DNA from: Chromobotia macracanthus
Taxonomy: Eukaryota; Chordata; Actinopteri; Cypriniformes; Botiidae
Length of the DNA stretch: 64,000 nt
Reading direction: 5' to 3'
Assembly: GCA_036877525.1 (NCBI GenBank)
Contig: JAZGTH010000040.1
Span: forward strand, 2,604,001-2,668,000
In this document: positions 12,540 to 24,000 of the stretch, piece by piece
How positions within the stretch are numbered: the first letter of the stretch is position 1
Layout of the letters: each line of letters begins with the position of its first letter
Notes under the pieces: model-generated
Told to the model about the DNA's origin: nothing
The model's database searches: none
Seen by the model: the letters and a program-made list of their open reading frames with translations, nothing else
Position numbers and translations under genes: made by a program

Positions 12540-12780
12540 CTTCGTGCGCGCGCGCGTTTACTCCCTCCTCTCCGCATCTCATTATCCCGCGAGCGTCTCT
12601 AGGTGATTTAGCGCCGCCAGTCTGAAGCAGGTGTTCAACATGGCGATCTCGGGATTCGGATCTCACTCTGTTTCACTCTTTTTCTGCGTGATTTTAGCAA
12701 CGTTTCCGCACGAAGGTAAGACAGGCGGAGTATGCATTCGCGCTTACGCATGATGTCCGGGCGAGTCGGGGCAGTGTGTA
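12540..12780 (+). promoter_or_regulatory. CpG-rich block around exon 1 (probable promoter/5' UTR)
   Basis: CpG dinucleotides are scarce in the window but concentrate here. They include a (CG)n run at about 12543-12556 (CGTGCGCGCGCGCG), CCCGCGAGCGTC, GCGCCGCC and several CpGs after the splice donor. CpG clusters of this kind mark vertebrate promoters. No convincing TATA box was seen at a fixed distance, which fits a CpG-type promoter with dispersed starts. The transcription start is not defined by the sequence; the assignment rests on base composition plus the adjacent first exon. Confidence 0.55.
12640..12715 (+). CDS. First coding exon encoding a signal peptide; gene unidentified
   Basis: The ATG at 12640 has A at -3 and G at +4, a strong Kozak context, and an in-frame TGA at 12604-12606 precedes it with no ATG between, so this is the likely start. 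The exon encodes 25 residues plus one base: a polar start (MAISGFGSHS), a hydrophobic core (VSLFFCVILATF) and a PHE end. It then meets G|GTAAG at 12715/12716, a consensus donor leaving a phase 1 intron. A short exon holding only a signal peptide and ending in phase 1 is typical of secreted or cell-surface proteins whose next exon starts an extracellular domain (Ig, cadherin and similar modules are often bounded by phase 1 introns). I do not recognise the protein from this leader, since signal peptides are poorly conserved, and assign no name. Position within a CpG-rich block supports it. What remains uncertain is transcription and the identity of exon 2, which was not found in the following 51 kb. 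Confidence 0.62.
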
Positions 12781-12937
12781 AACAACATATGCAATTACTT
12801 GCGCATGCCCCTGATGCTCTGCATGTAGTGTATTCACAGTATACAGCACTCTTAAAGCTTTCTGCTTATTCTAGAAGTGCGTCTCATAGTTTATCTTTAA
12901 CAGTCTGCATGGGTGTGAGAGTTGTTAACTACGTTTG

Positions 12938-15900
12938 ACTGTTCTGAATGATGTTTCTGGCTCCATAGCCGGAGAAAAGTACTGTCCGGAGGCATCATAG
13001 TATCTTGTGTTGCTGATGTGAGAGAATAAGTCCGTCTCACTCAGTCAGAAGTCAATACTACACGATGGTCCTCTAAAAGCAGCAAATGCGCTTTAAACGA
13101 TTTCATTTACAACTACCGTAGAAAGTGATTTGAAACAGTTCATTGTGTGTGACCACGCAATGCAGAAAAGCGGTACGCTTACTTGTATGTACGTGACAAC
13201 GGCGTCACATCTCTTATTTTTCTTTCAAACTTAACGCCCCTCGTCTGTTTTGCATTCGGTCTTTAAGGACTCAAGCATTTTACGAGTTGATTTAACGTGG
13301 TGTTGGTATTGCTAAAGAGATTTTGACTGTTCTTCAGGTTCGTTGGGTAGTTTTTTTTTTGCCTTGCGTGCAGGAAACGCTCCTCCGTTCCTCTGAATGC
13401 TGCGAGATTCCCATCCATCAACAGGTTTTCCGCAAGTTATTGGCTTCGTGCTGTATGTTCTGGAAATGATATCACAATATCCTGGCATACTGTACATACG
13501 GAGTTGTTTTTTCCATTTCCAACAGATATGTTTTAGAAAGGTTATTCAAACTGGGTGTTTGCTGGGTAATCCAATGTCGAGTAATGCCTGTATTTAATGC
13601 CGTATTGAGCTCCTCTGTCATAAACAGTTAACTGTACCAGCGCATCACAAGAGTCATCTGAAAGGATCTAGGAGGTGCACATGTTTGTTTCGTGACCTGA
13701 GACAATTTTTTTGCCCCACTGTTAACAACAGAAGCTTGCTGCTTTGTATCTGTGTGATTTTTTTTTCAAGTGTTTCTCTTCATAGGATTTAAAGCCACTT
13801 GTTTTGTGCCCCAGAATTCTCATATAACAAGGATTCTCATATAAACAAGGATATGTTATTTACTAGGGCTGGAGTATGTCCATGTATAAAATTTATCTCT
13901 TAGACATCCTGCCAAGCTGCCAAGCCATTCAATAACCCTATACGTATGTTGCCATATATGAATAAGAGCAGTTGGGATATCTTGCAGTCTGATGTGCTGT
14001 ACTCCATCTAAAACTATGTTTAGCAGCATTTTACTAATTGTTTTATAATTATTATGCATGCAGTTTTAATGACATCATATTAGTTGGTCATTAAAATATT
14101 AGGCGTGGAATATTTCTATTTTTTTTAAATGTATTTGTCACAAAACTGGTCCATTCAAAATGATGTAGTGAAGGTACAAAGGTGATTACAAATTGTGAAA
14201 AAACGTTCACACCTACACAGCAGCTAAAACGTACGCTTTTGCTCGTACATTCATTGAACTTTAGGCTTACAATTTAGATAAACGCTCCACTACCCATATA
14301 ATGTAGGAAGACTAAAAAACAGCTAATGATCTCGGTTTGAACAGACAGACTGCAGTGAACAGCAGGAGTCTAAAAGAAGAACTGTATATTGGTTTAAAAG
14401 AACCATATACATATATTTTGGAAAAAGAGATAATGATAGTTCTGATATGGGACAATTCTCACAGGTAAACAATGCTGTTGTAATGAGATGGGATATTCAT
14501 GTAAATTGCCTCATGTCAAGGGTAATTTTCAGTGTGCGTGACTCACAGGTAGAGTTTCCATCAGTGTGTGAGGCGCTAGAGTTGTAAATATTGGAAACAC
14601 GCTGCAGCTTTTGCATAATTCACGATTGCTCATGATGAATGTTATGAAAGATGAATGTTTTGACACTCCCCACAACAATCGGCACTAATTTTAAATCCTC
14701 TAAATTTAAGCAAGAAACCCTCTTAAACATACCCGCAGAGAAAAGTCTAGTCGGAAAAACACAGTGTGTATGCACATATGTGGCAGAGGAATTTCGTTTA
14801 TAACCATTTGCGGTCATAAATTTTCTTTCTGCACATTTGCACTGTGATTGTCATTCTGTTACTTATTTGTTTTCTCAAAATGGCCTGAATCACAACAAAC
14901 TGGTGATTGGCAGTATATTAAAATCTTTAACCCTTTTTGCATTCACCTTCCAAGACAAATTTTAGGAATATTTTCCTTTCTGTTTCAAAGCAATAGAATA
15001 TATAGCTCATTAGATTTACATTATCCCTGCTTAATAAGCCTTGTGCTGATTGCTAAATAATGCACAACACTACATTATGGTCATACCAGATGCTAAGTTG
15101 CTGAGATGGAAATGTGTGCATAAGTTTCTATAGAAGTGTGAAGATGATGATGTGTCGTAAGAAAATTATGTTACCCTGCACAATTATAAGATTTTCTTTT
15201 GCCATGTCATTAAGGAACTTGAATCAAAATAACCACATCTCGCTTCAAAGAAGTCTTTTTAAGCTGAAGTTCAAAGCAGGCTTTAAAGTTATATAATTTT
15301 GACAGCTCAACAATTCTGCTTCATTTTGCATTTGTGTATTTTATCAAACAGAAAGGCCATATTTTAAGAGAGACTGGAATCTGTTATACATCTCCATTGA
15401 GGTTATTACATATTGCTCATCCACTTACATAACCTCACAACAGAACCCTCTCTAGTGAGTAAACATGGAAGTACAGGGAAAGATTCAAACAACCTCTCCT
15501 ATCTTAGTTGTCTGTTGATACCTCTGTATTACTAAACATCAGAGCTAAAGTATCCTCTCGTTGGTACTAGACTGTAAACAAAATGATGCTTCCAGCCGAT
15601 AGACTGTCACTGCTGTAGCAAAGATACTAGTCGAGAACTATGCAGCAGCACACAGTCAATTAGTTGTAACAGATTGAAGAAAACCCCAGTGGTGAAAGAA
15701 TGCTTCATTCATGACTGTTGGAGTAATGAGAGAGGAATATGATGAGGGGAGGGGGCTCCTGTCTTCTGTGATAAATATTGTCGTTGTTCTTATTCTGCCC
15801 CGTCTTTCATGGGCCAAGCTCATTGTGTGTCCTAGTTGGCGGAATTGTTTTGGCACTGACCATGAAAAAAAATCAAATTACGTTGTTTATCAGGGCACAA

Positions 15901-17189
15901 AGTTCACGCTCTGTTTGATTCAATAGCCGGCAAAGAGCTACGGAAAGCTATGTAGCATTGCATCGCTACAATTGATTAATCTAAAAAATTATTGTCATTG
16001 TGGGGGATATTTTGATTGATGTCACCTTTAAAATGTTAGCGTTTAGTAACTTTCTATGTTTTATACAGATTTCTATAAGTTTTAGGCAAGTCAAATGAAA
16101 ATTAACCCTGTGTAGATTTGTGAATGTCCCTGGTGTTGTTGTTAACAATTTGTTGGTGCACGTTATTTCAAAGAAAAAAAATGTTTGTCTTTGATTTTTT
16201 TTTATCCAGCTTGCACCACCAAGCATTTTAATCTTCTTTCCTCCAACCACCTGTTATATACAGACATGTCATGTGATATAATCACATTTCAAGATGAATC
16301 CAATTAAGTTGTACGCTACAATTCCTTGTTAAAGATCCTCTTTCAGTGTTTTGGTTCCAGTATTATCGTTTTTTAAATGCATCATGTTGCATAAGTGAAA
16401 TGGTTTCATGTTGCCTTTAAATAATAACTAGCTGTAAATTATTTGCGTTCCATCCTTTGAGACCTGTTCCAAAATACACAGGCAAATATGCAGATTACTC
16501 TTCATTCCTATACTGTACTTATAGGTGTTTAGAATCGGTGTACTGGCTGCGTCCTTCTGATAGACTCATAAAAATGTATTTTTATATGTGCGTTGTGATG
16601 ACCTACTTCATCTCACCACGCTTTAAGTCTTGTTGTGAAAAATGCTCAGAAACATATGAACGATGACATGCCCCCAAAGCTCAAGGAGATGTGACCCACT
16701 TAGCTGTTGATAGAACCTATAGTGTCTCAGCATCATCTCCAGAGACCCCTGCGTTCACTCAACCCTTGTTTTTATTTCGGTCTCTATGGTTATAGAGCTT
16801 CTCTACCTCCTCCTCTTAACCAAAAATTGATTGCATTCTCAGTGTTTTAAAATATTTAAACTGGAGAGGTGTGAGCTAGTTAGAAGCCACAGCGACACCA
16901 CAAATGCCTTCTCGACTGCAGATCGCATCACCATCGATCAGTTGAGACGTAGAGTGGGACTCCAGCTGTCTGAGTAAGAGAGAGTGACCAATCAATAGAA
17001 CATACAGATGGTGACTCAGAGGGAAGGTGCTATTCAATAGAGCTGCTAAATACCTAAGAATGTCAGGACGCTGGATATTCACAGTAGTTGATCTCATCAC
17101 CTTGAGCAGAATGAGGGTCTGGGACAGAAACATCTGTCTGCACAGTGCATGGTAACATCTAGTGTGTTGTATGGTTAATTCATATAGAA
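12938..17189. other. Intronic stretch without recognisable genes
   Basis: Apart from the short duplication at 13813, no repeat family, exon or RNA gene was recognised. A 110-codon frame on the minus strand at 16876-17208 runs into the neighbouring transposon end and has no known domain. Confidence 0.4.
13813..13853. repeat. Short tandem duplication, about 20 bp unit
   Basis: ATTCTCATATAACAAGG is repeated at once as ATTCTCATATAAACAAGG, one inserted A separating the copies. Confidence 0.8.
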
Positions 17190-17573
17190 CAGTGGTTCTT
17201 AAGTACATTTGTAACAGGACCTGGATTTTAACACATCACAGTACCGTAATTATTTTTTTGAAGAATTTAAATTAAAATGAACATTTAATCAAACACTGAG
17301 TTGTACAAATATTATGATTTTCTTCCTAATTTGGCTAGATGCTGTCTAGGTAACAGATAAATATGCACCAAAATACAGTATAATTCTATTGGATGCCCAG
17401 TTTTTGACATCAAGAGAAAAATGTTTCTTCCACCCCTGACATAGTTCTTTTCTTCATAGTTAGGTGCATTATATTGTTTACATACAGAATTGTTCTTTTC
17501 TGTCCATAACCCTTTCAAAACAGGCCTGTGAGCCATCGTTTTGGATCATGACAAACCAGTTTGGAACCCGCTG
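17190..17573. mobile_element. hAT-like non-autonomous DNA transposon
   Basis: The left end reads CAGTGGTTCTTAAGTA and the reverse complement of the right end reads CAGCGGGTTCCAAACTGG, giving imperfect terminal inverted repeats of the CAGNGGTTC type common in hAT elements. The 384-bp interior has no transposase frame. The flanks (ATATAGAA before, CTAGAATA after) are similar but not an exact 8-bp duplication, so the insertion is probably old. hAT assignment rests on the termini only. Confidence 0.6.
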
Positions 17574-20500
17574 CTAGAATAAGCTGCATTGATTGCACTG
17601 TCAAAATTTTAGGTCTGTTTAAATGATGGTATTTGAATAGTTACTGTAGTTCAGTATTAGTTAACTTAACACACTCTGTAGCTCACTACCCCCATAACGT
17701 GTTATCATGATATTTATTGTGCAAGCATTGTGTTGCTATTGACAGATTGTGTTGTCTGATAAAAATACAGCATTCTACTTATGACTTTGCCATTGTTTTG
17801 TGCTAAATCTCAAGTTACAAACACAGTCTGTACCAAATGTCTCAATAATGCATAAAAACAAAGGGTTTTAAAGGTTTAACTGCACTCAGTGTTGGGACAC
17901 ACTATCTTAATTATTGTTTTACAATAGGACCTTAATTTGTCATTTGTCACTGTTGAATCAGGACAATGCACCCACAGCAATCATATTAATTCACCCAAAT
18001 CAACCATCTATTGATCGCCAGTCTAGAGGGGGATTGGTGTCCGCATAATGAAGCTCCTTTGTGTTTGATTGAGGAATGGCACAGCATCAAATGTGTCAGA
18101 TTGAATAAAACCGTAGGTTGGCAGAATTGCATGATGGGATTTTTGTCTTAGCTCAGCTTTGCCTGTTGCATGGGCGTTTGTTAGGCACAATGTGTTATTA
18201 ATGCCATTTCACAGCATCAAGAGCACAGCCGAATCCTTATCCTTGCTGTAGCCATTAAAGCTTGTCTCGCTCATTTTAAACAGATGTTAACACCATGTAC
18301 CACGTCTCCGCAAAGGTCTCAAAACAATATTCATGCTCTTTTCATAGGGACAGGTTAATACAAGAGGGCTGTTCTGATAATAAACTCTGCAAGGTGTTGA
18401 AGACCACTGAGATGAACCATTCCCTCCATCTGCAGAAAATAATGGGGTTGTTTATTGTCTTTATTTTCTGAAAATCGTGATGCTGTCACTTGAATAAATC
18501 AAGCTAACTTTTATATTTCTCCTCACTGTTACAAGTCTGTGATGGCTTCACAGGCTCAGATGGGATTAGAAAGATAAACATCAGGATAGCCATATTTTCA
18601 GCCTTCATTCTTTGGCTTTGACTCCAAATTTGTGTCTGTTTCTTTTTAAAATCTTAGTAGTTTACTTCTCATCACACAATAGGGATGCTGTCTCTGTCCT
18701 CTACTGTTCAGCTGACTAGTATCTTTTCTCATCTGGATCTTTGAGCACTCAGCACAATAGCTGTTTAATTTTACTTTAACAAGACTATTGATTTGTGTAA
18801 TACATTTGTGTAATACAAAGCCTGAGATATAATACAGGGGAGCATGTTTAGCAATAGTACAACTTCAGTTAGTTTGTTGTTTGGCCTGCCTCCTATTTGT
18901 GCAATAGTGGATTTTCAAATTTATAAGCAAATCGGTCGATAACACCAGTGAATCTGTTTACTAGTTTTGGGGAGCAACTAATTAAAAGCATAGAGACCAC
19001 TAACTTAAACACATTTGTTAATAGCGTGATAGTAGTTGTGACAGACAGTTTTCAGTGTCTGCTGGCTGTCAGGATCTTATGTCATGTTATGTAGCTTATG
19101 CGGCTGTAAATTTATTTTTTAAATTTTTTCTTCATTTTTATTTTATCAATATTTAACAAAATGTATCTTGAATATAATTTAATTTAGGATTAGTGAGTAG
19201 CTTTTAGCTTGGGATGGTACTGTAGCTCCCCCAAGACTTCCATTTTTAAATATGCCACAGACATGGATCAAAAACAGCATGTGTCACTGAGTGACAAGCT
19301 TAAGAAATATCGGAAATTGAAGGAGAAACCAGGAAGAATGTGTGAACCAAAGCCAAAGTAGTTCCACTGATAATAGGGGCTCTTGAAGCTGTGACACCCA
19401 AGCCAGAAAATGGCTTCAACAGACATCTCAGTCCATAAGAGCGCAATCTCAGGAACTGCTAAGATACTTGACTGGATCCACTTGGCAAAAGATTGAGAGA
19501 AATTGGGGAGTACTGTGGGAAGTAGAGTATATATATATGTTGCACGTATTATTTACGATACTAAGGCATTTTGGAATTCTTGATTCTGATCAACACATTC
19601 CAACTGAATTTTTACATATTTTATTACTTTGGTCATAATAAAATTTACTTTTAATTTAGTAATCATTTGCATTTGATTTAAGCTTCAAATTAAATTACTA
19701 CATTAAAATTGCTGTGCTGCATTGTGAATTGTTGCTTAATGATTCAGAAATATTCGCTAAGGCTAAAGTTTTGTGTGCACTGATGGATAAGAAATCCAAC
19801 ATTCAAAATATAATTGAGAATTGATAAAGATTTTGGAATGATTCGTGCTACATAAACTTTATATTAGGCAACAAGTGTGACGATGCAGATACTGGAGAGC
19901 TCAGACTAGCCTTTGTGAAACAATGGTTAATTCCTCCTGACAGGGAAGAGGTTATCTTAGCCTCAGTAATTGGTTTGCTGCCATGGAAGTTGGATTATTT
20001 GTAAAACCTCATTCAGCCCCTCACATTTTATCAGCTGAATGACACAGACAGAAAACTGAAAAAGAGACGCTTATATATTGGTATTAAATGAAACATTTTT
20101 GATATTGTCAGAACATGATAATATCTCACTCATGTCTCTTTTTTTATAAACTTTATACATATTAGTACTTTTAATCTATGAAATATTAATAACACAATAT
20201 GCCAGATAATTAATCAGATTAATCACAATTACTCTTAAAATACCATTTTGCTGTGAAATGCTTTCAAATAGAAATATTTCAAAGATGTTATGCTATTGGA
20301 GCAGATGAAGCATTAAATAGACATTACAAAAAGTAGCTTTAAAAGTCAATATATTGTTTGTTTTATTTCCATGTGGTTGAACATAAGACCATCACTGGCC
20401 TGCAGTCCACAGCAATCCATTTTCAATCTGGTTTGGTACTAGAGGGGTCACAGAGCATGTTCTTGTATTCCATAAGTGATGTTTTTAAATTGTTGGTCCT

Positions 20501-20848
20501 AGTACACATGCCGACTGATGCCAGACAGTTTTTGCAGTCAAAAAATAGTCATATTTTTGAACAGACCCTCATCTCTGTGTTTGCTCCTTACATCTTGGCA
20601 GAAGGGAATTTATTTTTCCTGGAAACCAAAATTGCAACTGCCTGACCATGAAGTGATAGATAATTAAAGTTTAACACATGGTCATTCCAGTAACTGCTAA
20701 TTAATCATTTGATGAGCTTTGTCTGCCATCACAGCCTGACCGTATTTGTTTATTCATAGTAGAACAAGATGATTTGACAGATAATCTCATAAGCATAGCT
20801 CAGGTAGTGTCAAACAGCTGTCCAGATGAATCTGTTAATGAATCTGTT
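17574..20848. other. Intronic stretch, nothing definite
   Basis: No exon or named repeat was recognised. There is a 13-bp tandem duplication (ATTTGTGTAATAC twice) at about 18791-18817 and a short TA run near 19530. The reading frame at 20358-20645 has no domain. Confidence 0.4.
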
Positions 20849-21016
20849 AAAAGGTTAGTTCACACTGCCCCAACAAATGAAGACAAACAAACAAACAAAC
20901 ATCAAATTCCAATGGTTGCTGGATCAGTGTCTTAACAGTGTGTTATGTTTCCCAGCATTGTAATCCAACAGCCAACTTCAGAATGTTGGCATGTGCTGGG
21001 GCAGTGTGAACCTTTC
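20849..21016. mobile_element. Short palindromic MITE with GTTCACACTGCCCC ends
   Basis: The left end AAAGGTTAGTTCACACTGCC (20850 on) and the reverse complement of the right end (GAAAGGTTCACACTGCCCCA, ending near 21016) form an inverted repeat. A second, internal pair, TGGTTGCTGGAT and ATCCAACAGCCA, makes the roughly 170-bp unit foldable into a hairpin. No coding capacity. An (ACAA)n run lies inside the left arm. This is a miniature inverted-repeat element; superfamily not determined. Confidence 0.7.
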
Positions 21017-24000
21017 TGCTGGTTTTAGGATTGAGGAAACCCTGATATATAATTGTATCTACTGTCAAAATAACTATCATCTGAATCCTTACAAAGGTGA
21101 TGCCATTGTCTAAAGGTCCCTGCTCTTAATTTTTGTCCTCAACATCTCATGCTGAAACATATGTAGTAGACTCCTCAGGTGTTTGGCCTTTTCTGATGTT
21201 TGGCTGAAGTAGGTTTTGATTTAAGGTTATTGATTTGAACAATTACCGTGTTGATGGTGATGACAGTCAACAAGGAAGTATTTTTGTGTGTAATAACAAT
21301 ACCCATAGGAGAGAAAAATCACAAATAAAAACTCATTTATATCTCAATGGTTTCTCCAAGACAGCAGTGTGAATGAAGAGCAAATTGAGACTGATACTCT
21401 AGTTTCACTAGTTTCTAGAGTTTTAGACTTTAGTCTAGAAACATTAGTGTGATTAATGTAAAACTGATAAGATAAGTCTGCAGTCAAAATATATCAGCAT
21501 GCTCATACATAACTTACAAAACCAAAATTATCTGAGCTCTGCTAAAAACAGAGACAAAGTTTATAATTCAATGAAACATAAACAAAAACTCCATTACGTC
21601 TCCTGAGCTATAACTGAGCAACCCCAGAGCTAAAACATTGTATTGTGGGAAGTGATGTATTGGTATTGTAATATTTTGTCATTATCAGGGTTTTTTACAT
21701 TTGCTTTCACAAAGAACAAACGCTTTCACTTAAAGCTGAATGCCCACGGTGGACCTTTGCTTTATTCTTTTTTGGCCTAAACTGATCTGTTAGTATAGCT
21801 GTTATTAAGATGAATCAACGTTTTGGATGATGTGGGATTTTTGTGGCACAAAGTGTTTCTTGTTCGGTGATTATGTATAATTATGCATGATGGCTTTTGA
21901 AGATAAAGGGGTACATCATCTACAGACAAAAATGTATGTTTGTTTTCGTCTGCTGCTATTTGTGTTCTGCAAATTAGTCACCTTTCTGTTATTACGTCTC
22001 TTGACTGACACCAGACTGACACCAGTCTCTCCCAGTGAATCCTCTGTGTTTCTTTGATCACCATACACGTTGATGTTACGCCACTATCAGAGTTTACAGT
22101 GGTCTAATTGCAGTACATTAAGCCATCACAGTGACATATCAGCTTGTCACCATATGCAAAGTGGAGCGATGACACCGTTCTTTGTTTCTTTTAATGGTTG
22201 TCCGAAAAGGCTCGCAAGAGTATTCGTGTTCCGTCACGGATGTAATTAGAGGCAAAATTTATGGGACCAATCAGGCTTTCAGTCAAGCAGAGCCCGTCTG
22301 AAGGTGACATGCGGATGTATTGCTCTGTGATGTAAACACGCTGTCAAAAGCACGGTGCTTACCGGCGCGCTGTCACAACCCTTTTAAAGGGGCTTGTCTC
22401 CTCAAGCCTTTTAAATCATTATCAGTCTAGCTGGTTAGCTAACATGACGTATGGTATATAGCCAAGCCTGGCGAGGCATCTAGGCCCCTGAGGAGTGACT
22501 TTGAAGCTGTTCGAGGTGCCAAGGATATATTTCTCCCACAAAGATAAAAAGTGTGTTTATAAAGGGGCATTGTGCACTTTCAGTTTTGAACAGGGCACCA
22601 GTTACAGTCCAAGCTCACTTGGGGCTCTGGGCAACAACAAAAAATCAAGTTTTCAGTAAGTTTTGGTAAGTGTAAGATGCAATATGTCTACTGTTAAGGT
22701 TTGTGTGTTTTATGTAAGGAGACCCAATTCAAATCCTAATATAATTGCAACAGAACTTAACTTAAATAAACAAATGCATTTTGAAAACTGCATAAGGGTG
22801 GGTAGATGATGACGAATGCAAATAATGCCAAAAAAGACGACAGGACATGACCAGATTTAGAAACGTGATTTGTGCCACAGCCTTTCAGACAAACACTCTT
22901 TTTCAAATATACAAATAATTATATGTTGGAAGTTATTCAAAATCCACTTGCACGTTTGCCCTGCGCTTTAACGGTGATTTCAGATCTGCATGCCAATGAG
23001 ATGCTTATTGTTGTGTTTTTTGTGCATTACTCTGAGTGAATGACACAATACAGTCATGTGACTAAACGATGACGCTTGAGTGGTTGACCTCTCCTTTCAC
23101 ACATACTTTTATTTTCAGGTCAACCTTTTCTGTAGAGCTCTTACGGGTCTCTCACAATTATTCTGTGCCAGCCTTTCGACGTGACCCTGTGTCAGCTAAC
23201 GGGCACATACACAACAGATAAAATCACACTCAAATCTTGGGTGGCTCATAATGAATATTTTTAAACTTTTTTTGAGGATATTTTTGAGTGTTCAAAGAAG
23301 CCGAACAATTCATGAAGCTGTAAAAACCTCTGCTCTGGATTCTTAGAAAGGTCTGAAGTATTTACTTCCTGAGTGTACATACATTTCACAAACATCTTAT
23401 TTTATAGAGCTTTGTTGTTCAAGTGTTTCTTTTTGCCTTTAAAAAATCGTTTGGCTTTATGGACTCTTGAAAAAAGCTAAGGCCCCCACACTGACTTCCT
23501 TTTCTGAAAAGAGCCCATTATGGGCTAAAACGATGGAGCTGTCTTTTAAGGTGGGAGCATACGTCCCCAGGTGAACCCACCGTAGCGCTGCAAGATATTT
23601 CCTATGTGTTAGGACAACGAAGGATGAATGGTTTCCACCGAAGCTAAGCTGTCTCCAAAGCTTTCATTTGCACCTGCAATTAATCAGCCATCACTAGAGA
23701 GCTCCTTAATGTCTGACCAAGGATCTTATTAGGGATGTCCTTTATGAGCTTTAATGAGACTAATGTCTTTCTTGAGTATTTCATTTTACTAACATTGGCT
23801 TCCAGTTTAAACCTTTGGGTGGAGGAAATCTCTATACAATGAAGACCAGCCCTGTATCAAGACCCTCATGCACCTAGCGGTCTTCTGGGGGTCAAAATGT
23901 GATAGGTGAGGTGGTAGGTCATTTCTGTGTATTTTTTAAGTTCATATCTTTATTTAATATGTACTAGAGGTAGAAGAAGAGGTAGAAGTTATAGGAAAAA

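Noticed and set aside
12484..12666. 60-codon minus-strand frame opposite exon 1
   Set aside because: Shadow of the CpG-rich promoter; no reason to favour it over the exon with a Kozak start and a donor.
16876..17208. 110-codon minus-strand frame
   Set aside because: It starts inside the hAT-like terminus and has no domain.
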